DNA of 64,000 nucleotides. Origin: Streptococcus suis. GTDB lineage: Bacteria > Bacillota > Bacilli > Lactobacillales > Streptococcaceae. The notes under the pieces were generated by a model. That model saw nothing but the letters and a program-made list of their open reading frames with translations. It was not told the origin of the DNA and did not search any database. Positions 58,774-64,000 of the stretch are shown in pieces. The stretch lies in NCBI RefSeq assembly GCF_019794555.1, contig NZ_JAIMEP010000009.1:27389-91388 (forward strand). Reading direction: 5' to 3'. The translations under genes were made by a program, and so were the position numbers. The stretch's first letter is position 1; each line of letters starts with the position of its first letter.

Positions 58774-59838
58774 ATGAGCTTATTTAGAACAGATATAGGA
58801 AATTTAGAACCCTATAAATTGCCAGGTCAGGCAAAGTACAATTTAGGTGATAATGAGAATCGACTGATCGATTGGTCTTTTCTCTTACAGGAGGCCTTAG
58901 AGGCTGTTACAGCTGGCGAGTTATCTTTCTACGGAGATAATCGGTATGCTGAATTGATTGAGACTTATGCGGCCTATCTTGGGGTACAGCCTCAGCAATT
59001 GACGGTTGGGGTTGGATCAGATTTCATCATCCATATGCTGATTACAGGGGTTTTGAAAGTGGATGAAGTCTTTTTAACCATCGATCCTGATTTCTTTATG
59101 TACGAAGTTTACAATCAGTTACATGGTAGCCGATTCAAACAATATGAATTGCCTAGTGATGGAGAAACACTTCGCCTGAAAGCTGATGATATACTAGCTT
59201 ATGCGAATCTTGTAGGAGCGAAAATGATTATGTTTTCTAATCCGAATAATCCTTCTTCAGTGGCATTTGATGAAAAAGAGGTCGAAGAACTCATACGCAA
59301 TTTTGATGGCTTGGTCGTGATTGATGAAGCCTACATAGAATTTTCTGACACAGCTAGTTTTGTTAACCAAATCAATCAATATAAGAATCTGATAGTCCTG
59401 CGAACCTTATCAAAAGCTTTTGGTTTAGCAGGTGTCCGACTTGGATTTGCAGTTGCAGACGAGCAACTTATTTTTGAATTAGATCGGGTTATTCCTCCTT
59501 ACAGTTTGCCAAACCTGACAGCTAAAATAGGGACAATGGCCCTTGGATATACCGACTTGGTTCAAGAAAAAATCCAGGAAATAAAAAGTAGTCGTGCAAC
59601 ATTTATTGAATTTTTGGAAACAATGCCAAACTGTTGTGTTCTGCCAAGTCAAACCAACTTTGTCACTTTTTCTGCACCATGGACTCAAGAATTGCATCAA
59701 TATGCCTTGGAAAAAGAGTGGAATTTTAAGTATTATCCAAGTGGAAAGTTGTCCAATCATATACGAATGGCTATTGGCAGAAAAGAAGAGATGGAAATGA
59801 TGAAAGAAATGATACGTAACATTGCCACTGCCGAATAG
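58774..59838 (+). CDS. hisC: Aminotransferase class I/II, histidinol-phosphate aminotransferase-like
   Basis: 354 residues, HisC family. PLP motifs: FSNPNNPSSVAF (about residue 150), VVIDEAYIEFSD, and the Schiff-base Lys in LRTLSKAFGLAGVRLG (about residue 215). The C-terminus has LSNHIRMAIGRKEEMEMM. No other histidine gene is in the window, so the true amino acceptor may be an aromatic 2-oxoacid or another substrate. AGTAGGAGAAA precedes the ATG. A terminator follows. Confidence 0.82.
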   Translation: MSLFRTDIGNLEPYKLPGQAKYNLGDNENRLIDWSFLLQEALEAVTAGELSFYGDNRYAELIETYAAYLGVQPQQLTVGVGSDFIIHMLITGVLKVDEVFLTIDPDFFMYEVYNQLHGSRFKQYELPSDGETLRLKADDILAYANLVGAKMIMFSNPNNPSSVAFDEKEVEELIRNFDGLVVIDEAYIEFSDTASFVNQINQYKNLIVLRTLSKAFGLAGVRLGFAVADEQLIFELDRVIPPYSLPNLTAKIGTMALGYTDLVQEKIQEIKSSRATFIEFLETMPNCCVLPSQTNFVTFSAPWTQELHQYALEKEWNFKYYPSGKLSNHIRMAIGRKEEMEMMKEMIRNIATAE

Positions 59839-59884
59839 TAGAACTTCTGTTTAATATTTAATGATATAGAGAAAAAACTATAAG

Positions 59885-59916
59885 ACTGATTCATCGTTTG
59901 ATGGATCGGTTTTTTC
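59885..59916 (+). terminator. Terminator after hisC-like gene
   Basis: ACTGATTCATC-GTTT-GATGGATCGGT, an 11-bp stem with G-U pairs, plus TTTTTT. Confidence 0.85.
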
Positions 59917-59943
59917 GTCAATATAAAATAATAGGAACCATTT

Positions 59944-60075
59944 ATACTCTTTGAAAATGAAAAAATATCCCTTGTCAAGGGCCTTGATGAGTGAAAAGCT
60001 CAAGTGGAGCTTTTCAGCCTGTTACCTTGAAATGGGAAAGTGATAGAGTAACATCGTCGTCTTAATGACGGCGAC
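59944..60075. repeat. RUP-like repeat, one recognisable end
   Basis: Begins TACTCTTTGAAAATGAAAA, close to the terminal repeat of the element at 19685. Hairpins: GAAAAGCTC/GAGCTTTTC (59993-60015), GTTAC/GTAAC (60021-60052, loop starting CTTGAAAT) and TCGTCGTC/GACGGCGA (60054-60074). The right terminal repeat is missing or diverged. From here to 60215 no gene is visible. Confidence 0.65.
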
Positions 60076-60215
60076 ACAGTTTTCTATATTTCCAACATTC
60101 ACCTATCTTCCAGATAGATAAAGCTAGGTTACTTTTATTTTCATTGATTTTTAGTTCACGAATTTTTTCAAAATTTTAAAAATGAAGTTTTTTGATGGGA
60201 TTTGATAGAAAATGA

Positions 60216-60264
60216 TTGACAGGATAAATTTTTCGTGTATAATAGATTTTGTAAACGATTGCAG
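60216..60264 (+). promoter_or_regulatory. fru operon promoter with cre site
   Basis: TTGACA (60216-60221), 16-nt spacer, TATAAT (60238-60243). Immediately downstream, TTGTAAACGATTGCAG (60249-60264) matches the CcpA cre consensus WTGNNARCGNWWWCAW at 14 of 16 positions. A cre at the transcription start predicts carbon catabolite repression of the fructose operon. Confidence 0.75.
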
Positions 60265-60276
60265 GAGGTGTTAAAC

Positions 60277-61020
60277 ATACTCAAATCAGAACGAAAACAA
60301 CTCATTTTAGAGCGAATACAGGCACAACAGTATGTTCGTTTGGAAGAGTTAGTTGACATTCTCGAAACGTCTGAGTCCACTGTTCGTAGGGATTTAGATG
60401 AATTAGAGAATGAGGGAAAACTGAGACGTGTGCACGGAGGAGCTGAATCAACAGGCAATTTACAGTTAGAAGAATCGATACTGGAAAAATCTGTCAAAAA
60501 CGTTCAAGAAAAACGAGAGATTGCTGAACGAGCGGTTCAGCTAATTGGAGATGGCGATGTAATCTTTTTAGACGCCGGAACCACTACAGGACTGCTGATT
60601 GACTATCTTCATCAAGAGAATCTTACAGTTGTGACAAATTCGATTCATCACGCGGTCAAGTTGGTTGAACGCAAGATAAAAACCATTATTATTGGTGGGT
60701 TTGTCAAGCAATCAACAGATGCTTCCGTTGGTGCGGTAGCAATAGACCAAATACGGCAACTCAATTTTGACAAGGCATTTCTTGGTATGAATGGTATTGA
60801 CAAACACTACTTGACAACACCAGATGTTGAAGAGGCAACTATAAAAAGGACTGTTATTGATAACGCAAAAGAAAGTTATGTACTTGTGGATGCATCTAAA
60901 ATTGGACAATTTTCCTTTGTGAAAGTTGCTGCAATCGAAAAAACCACCATTATCTGCCAATCATCAGAAAGCAGTTTATTGGATATAATAAAAGAGAAAA
61001 CGAGGGTTATCGAGGTATGA
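60277..61020 (+). CDS. fruR: DeoR family repressor of the fructose operon
   Basis: DeoR regulator, about 247 residues. N-terminal HTH (LKSERKQLILERIQAQQYVRLEELVDILETSESTVRRDLDELE) and a C-terminal sugar-phosphate sensor domain (DVIFLDAGTTTGLLIDYL, FLGMNGIDKHYLTTPDVEE). It probably responds to fructose 1-phosphate. The start is unusual: the family N-terminus MLKSERKQ aligns with an ATA codon at 60277, 8 nt after AGGAGG. The in-frame GTG at 60235 overlaps the -10 box and cannot be transcribed; other in-frame codons (TTG, GTG) lie before or within the Shine-Dalgarno sequence. It overlaps fruK by 4 bp. Confidence 0.88.
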   Translation: MLKSERKQLILERIQAQQYVRLEELVDILETSESTVRRDLDELENEGKLRRVHGGAESTGNLQLEESILEKSVKNVQEKREIAERAVQLIGDGDVIFLDAGTTTGLLIDYLHQENLTVVTNSIHHAVKLVERKIKTIIIGGFVKQSTDASVGAVAIDQIRQLNFDKAFLGMNGIDKHYLTTPDVEEATIKRTVIDNAKESYVLVDASKIGQFSFVKVAAIEKTTIICQSSESSLLDIIKEKTRVIEV

Positions 61021-61928
61021 TTTATACAGTTACGCTCAATCCAGCTATTGACTATATTGTTCGTTTAGAGCATGTCGAAACAGGCAGTGTCAATCGTATG
61101 GAGAGCGATGATAAGTATGCTGGTGGTAAAGGAATTAATGTTAGTCGTGTCTTAAAGCGTTTAGGGTATTCCAATACAGCAACTGGCTTTCTTGGAGGCT
61201 TTACGGGTCAATTTATTGAGGATGGATTGGTAGCCGAAGGGATAGAAACTAATTTTGTTCAAGTAGATCAAGATACAAGAATAAATGTAAAAATCAAGGC
61301 TGATCAAGAAACTGAAATCAATGGATTGGGACCAGTCGTGACAGATTTACAGTTGGCAGAATTAGAGATGATTCTTGCAGGTCTTACCAAAGACGACATT
61401 GTTGTATTTGCAGGTTCTGCACCGGCAAGCCTTGGTAATGAAGTATATAACCGATTAATTCCAGTGGTGAGAGAAACAGGGGCACAGGTTGTCTGTGACT
61501 TTGAAGGTCAAACACTTCTTGACTCACTAGCACACCAACCACTATTGGTCAAGCCAAACAACCATGAACTTGAAGCAATCTTCAATGTCGAATTGAGTGG
61601 CATTGCAGACATCGAGACCTATGCTAAGAAAATCTTAGAAATGGGTGCTCAGAATGTAATCATTTCTATGGCTGGTGATGGTGCTTTGTTGGTCACTCCA
61701 GCAGCTACTTACTTTGCTAAACCAATCAAGGGTACAGTGAGAAACTCTGTCGGAGCTGGAGATTCCATGGTGGCAGGTTTTACAGGTGAATACGTTCGCT
61801 CACAAGACCCAATCGAAGCCCTCAAATGGGGAGTTGCTTGCGGTACGGCAACAGCCTTTTCAGATGATCTGGCAAGTATCGAATTTATTAAGGAAACTTA
61901 TGAAAAAGTTGAGGTAGAAACACTATGA
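61017..61928 (+). CDS. fruK: 1-phosphofructokinase
   Basis: PfkB family kinase turning fructose 1-phosphate from the PTS into fructose 1,6-bisphosphate. 303 residues. N-terminus MIYTVTLNPAIDYIVRLEHV, substrate segment YAGGKGINVSRVLKRLG, and C-terminal signature VGAGDSMVAGFTGEY with the catalytic Asp (about residue 248). It overlaps fruR and fruA by 4 bp each (ATGA), forming a tightly coupled operon. Confidence 0.96.
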   Translation: MIYTVTLNPAIDYIVRLEHVETGSVNRMESDDKYAGGKGINVSRVLKRLGYSNTATGFLGGFTGQFIEDGLVAEGIETNFVQVDQDTRINVKIKADQETEINGLGPVVTDLQLAELEMILAGLTKDDIVVFAGSAPASLGNEVYNRLIPVVRETGAQVVCDFEGQTLLDSLAHQPLLVKPNNHELEAIFNVELSGIADIETYAKKILEMGAQNVIISMAGDGALLVTPAATYFAKPIKGTVRNSVGAGDSMVAGFTGEYVRSQDPIEALKWGVACGTATAFSDDLASIEFIKETYEKVEVETL

Positions 61929-63880
61929 AAATTCAAGACGTTTTGAGAAAAGATGTCATGTTGCTTGATTTGCAAGCGACAAGCAAGGAAGCAGTTATCG
62001 ATGAAATGATTGCTAGTTTGGTTGATAAAGGCTATGTAACGGATTTTGACGTATTCAAAACAGGTATCATGAACCGTGAAGCACAAACGACAACAGGTCT
62101 TGGTGACGGTATCGCAATGCCACACGCTAAGAATGCGGCTGTAAAAGAAGCGACTGTTCTCTTTGCAAAATCAAACAAGGGTGTCGACTATGCAAGTCTT
62201 GATGGTCAACCTACTGACTTGTTCTTTATGATTGCAGCTCCAGAAGGTGCCAACGACACGCACTTGGCAGCCCTTGCTGAATTGTCTAAATACTTGATGA
62301 AAGCTGGTTTTGCTGACAAACTTCGTGGCGTTTCTAGCCCAGAAGAAGTCATTGCAGTCTTTGATACAGCTGAAGCAGCAGACAAGGCAGCAGAAGAAGT
62401 GGTTGCAGCTCCAAGTGGTGACCGTCCATTTATCGTTGCCGTTACAGCATGTACAACAGGGATTGCACACACTTACATGGCAGAAGAAGCTCTAAAGAAG
62501 CAGGCTGCTGAGATGGGTGTTGACATCAAGGTTGAAACAAACGGTGCGTCTGGGGTTGGTAACAAACTAACTGCTGAAGATATCAAGAATGCAGCGGGTG
62601 TTATTATCGCTGCAGATAAGGCTGTTGACATGCCTCGTTTCAATGGCAAACCATTGGTATCTCGTCCAGTTGCAGCTGGTATCAAACAACCAGAAGAATT
62701 GATTAACCTTATCTTGGAAGGTAAAGCATCAGCTTATACAGCGTCAGAAGGAGCAGCTACTGTGGAATCTTCAGAAAAACTTAGTCTTGGTAAAGCTTTC
62801 TATAAGCACTTGATGAGCGGTGTATCTCAAATGTTGCCATTCGTTATCGGTGGTGGTATATTGATTGCTCTTGCCTTCTTATTTGATAATTTACTAGGTG
62901 TTCCAAGTGATCAACTCGGAAATCTTGGTTCATACAACGAAATCGCAGCTATGTTCATGAAGATTGGTGGAGCAGCCTTTGGCTTCATGTTGCCACTCCT
63001 TGCAGGTTACATTGCTTACTCAATCGCTGAAAAACCAGGTTTGGTTGCAGGATTCGTAGCTGGTGCAATTGCTAGCAGCGGTCTTGCTTTCGGTAAAATC
63101 CCTTATGCAGCTGGTGGTGAAGAAACCCTTGCCCTTGCTGGTGTATCATCTGGTTTCTTGGGTGCGCTTGTCGGTGGTTTCCTTGCTGGTGGTGTAGTGC
63201 TTGTTCTTCGCAACGCTTTACGTAACATGCCAAAATCACTCCAAGGCTTGAATGCTATCTTGCTCTTGCCACTTTTGGGTACAGCTATCACTGGTTTCTT
63301 GATGTTCTTTGTGAATATCCCAATGGCAGCAATCAATACTGGCATGAACAACTTCCTTGCTGGTCTTGAAGGTAGCTCTGCTATTCTCCTTGGACTTGTC
63401 CTCGGTGGAATGATGGCAGTCGATATGGGTGGTCCAATCAACAAGGCAGCCTATGTCTTCGGTACAGGTACACTTGCAGCAACTGTCGCAAATGGTGGTT
63501 CAGTTGCAATGGCTGCCGTTATGGCTGGTGGTATGGTTCCACCATTGGCAGTATTCGTTGCTACTTTGCTTTACAAAAATAAATTTACTCAAGAAGAGCG
63601 CAATTCAGGTTTGACAAACATCGTTATGGGGCTTTCATTCATCACTGAAGGTGCGATTCCTTTTGGTGCTGCTGACCCAGCTCGTGCAATTCCAAGCTTT
63701 ATCGCAGGTTCTGCCCTTTCAGGTGCCTTGGTTGGTTTGTCAGGCATCCAATTGATGGCTCCACACGGTGGTATCTTCGTAATTGCTCTTACATCTAATC
63801 CACTTCTATACCTTGCTTATGTTGCAATCGGTGCAGTAGTTTCAGGTGTCCTTTACGGAGCGCTACGTCAACCTAAATAA
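61925..63880 (+). CDS. fruA: PTS fructose-specific EIIABC component
   Basis: 651 residues. N-terminal EIIA domain (1-150, phosphorylated His in GDGIAMPHAKN), EIIB domain (about 165-265, phosphorylated Cys in VTACTTGIAHTYMAEEAL), and EIIC membrane domain (about 290-651, MLPFVIGGGILIALAF; FITEGAIPFGAADP). Imports fructose as fructose 1-phosphate for FruK. It is last in the fruRKA operon. No intrinsic terminator is visible before the group II intron end that follows. Confidence 0.97.
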   Translation: MKIQDVLRKDVMLLDLQATSKEAVIDEMIASLVDKGYVTDFDVFKTGIMNREAQTTTGLGDGIAMPHAKNAAVKEATVLFAKSNKGVDYASLDGQPTDLFFMIAAPEGANDTHLAALAELSKYLMKAGFADKLRGVSSPEEVIAVFDTAEAADKAAEEVVAAPSGDRPFIVAVTACTTGIAHTYMAEEALKKQAAEMGVDIKVETNGASGVGNKLTAEDIKNAAGVIIAADKAVDMPRFNGKPLVSRPVAAGIKQPEELINLILEGKASAYTASEGAATVESSEKLSLGKAFYKHLMSGVSQMLPFVIGGGILIALAFLFDNLLGVPSDQLGNLGSYNEIAAMFMKIGGAAFGFMLPLLAGYIAYSIAEKPGLVAGFVAGAIASSGLAFGKIPYAAGGEETLALAGVSSGFLGALVGGFLAGGVVLVLRNALRNMPKSLQGLNAILLLPLLGTAITGFLMFFVNIPMAAINTGMNNFLAGLEGSSAILLGLVLGGMMAVDMGGPINKAAYVFGTGTLAATVANGGSVAMAAVMAGGMVPPLAVFVATLLYKNKFTQEERNSGLTNIVMGLSFITEGAIPFGAADPARAIPSFIAGSALSGALVGLSGIQLMAPHGGIFVIALTSNPLLYLAYVAIGAVVSGVLYGALRQPK

Positions 63881-63885
63881 GAATC

Positions 63886-64000
63886 GAGTAGGGACTAATT
63901 TCTAGTCCCTCTCACACCACCGTGCGTGCCGTTCGGCACACGGCGGTTCAACTAACTTTTAACGCATGTCGTTTTAGATAATAATCTAGGCAAGAAACCA
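63886..64000 (-). mobile_element. 3' end of a group II intron (domains V-VI), minus strand, truncated by window edge
   Basis: On the minus strand CCGCCGTGTGCC-GAAC-GGCACGCACGGTGG folds into a long hairpin with a 2-nt bulge on the 3' side, followed by GTGTGAGAGG. This is the pattern of domain V of bacterial group II introns; the CGC in the 5' arm fits the class C catalytic triad. Next comes a hairpin AGGGACTA/TAGTCCCT, placed as domain VI. A minus-strand frame ends at 63952 (tail LSKTTCVKS) and may be the C-terminus of the intron reverse transcriptase, which lies outside the window. Confidence 0.6.

Overview
The window looks like chromosome of a low-GC Firmicute of the genus Streptococcus, most probably Streptococcus suis or a close relative. 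This is inferred from the proteins (RexA/RexB, CpsY/MtaR-type LysR regulator, YSIRK-type AgI/II adhesin remnant, L27 with an N-terminal extension, potABCD, DUF4044/DUF4298/DUF6556 small proteins), consensus sigma-A promoters and strong AGGAGG ribosome binding sites. Most of it is housekeeping core genome, broken by small accessory islands and dispersed structured repeats. No rRNA, tRNA or CRISPR array was seen.

Layout. 1-3.8 kb is an accessory island: the 3' part of a tyrosine integrase, an unidentified gene remnant, an AbiE-type toxin-antitoxin pair whose toxin gene has an in-frame stop, and a frameshifted AgI/II adhesin stub. 3.8-7.6 kb: L,D-carboxypeptidase lipoprotein, a VOC protein and an ABC exporter. 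7.8-19.6 kb: uvrC, a DUF4044 protein, obg, a repeat-filled gap, rexB-rexA and a Nudix hydrolase. 19.7-25.6 kb: an RUP-like repeat element, two small membrane proteins, a cysteine desulfurase-thiI pair, brnQ and rplU-rpmA behind an L21-type leader. 25.6-29.4 kb: a decayed integrase, the LysR regulator, lspA, rluD, a PhnA-like protein and a broken membrane protein gene.

29.4-36.5 kb is the pyrimidine locus pyrR-pyrB-carA-carB. It has a PyrR attenuator before pyrR, a second leader before carA and an 817-bp carA-carB gap full of repeated hairpin modules; in total five small hairpins carry the PyrR-type CNGNGA hexaloop. 36.6-43.9 kb: a methyltransferase, pcp, DUF4298, rpsP-khpA, a heterodimeric ABC exporter and rimM-trmD. 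44-49.7 kb: a polysaccharide deacetylase, hom-thrB, a complete ISL3-family element with an 8-bp target duplication at the thrB stop codon, and murB. 49.7-55.9 kb: potABCD, a ClC channel/antiporter and nth. 56-64 kb: guaC, a MATE exporter, an orphan HisC-type aminotransferase, the fruR-fruK-fruA operon and, at the right edge, the 3' end of a group II intron on the minus strand.

The most unusual signals are in non-coding DNA. Two intergenic regions (obg-rexB and carA-carB) and three dispersed RUP-like elements contain hairpins whose stem sequence differs between copies but stays self-complementary, while loop and flanks are constant. In the pyr-car region these hairpins are interleaved with PyrR-type loops. 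Other points are apparently leaderless uvrC, nth and a methyltransferase gene, an apparent AUA start for fruR, and the absence of a Prp protease gene between rplU and rpmA.
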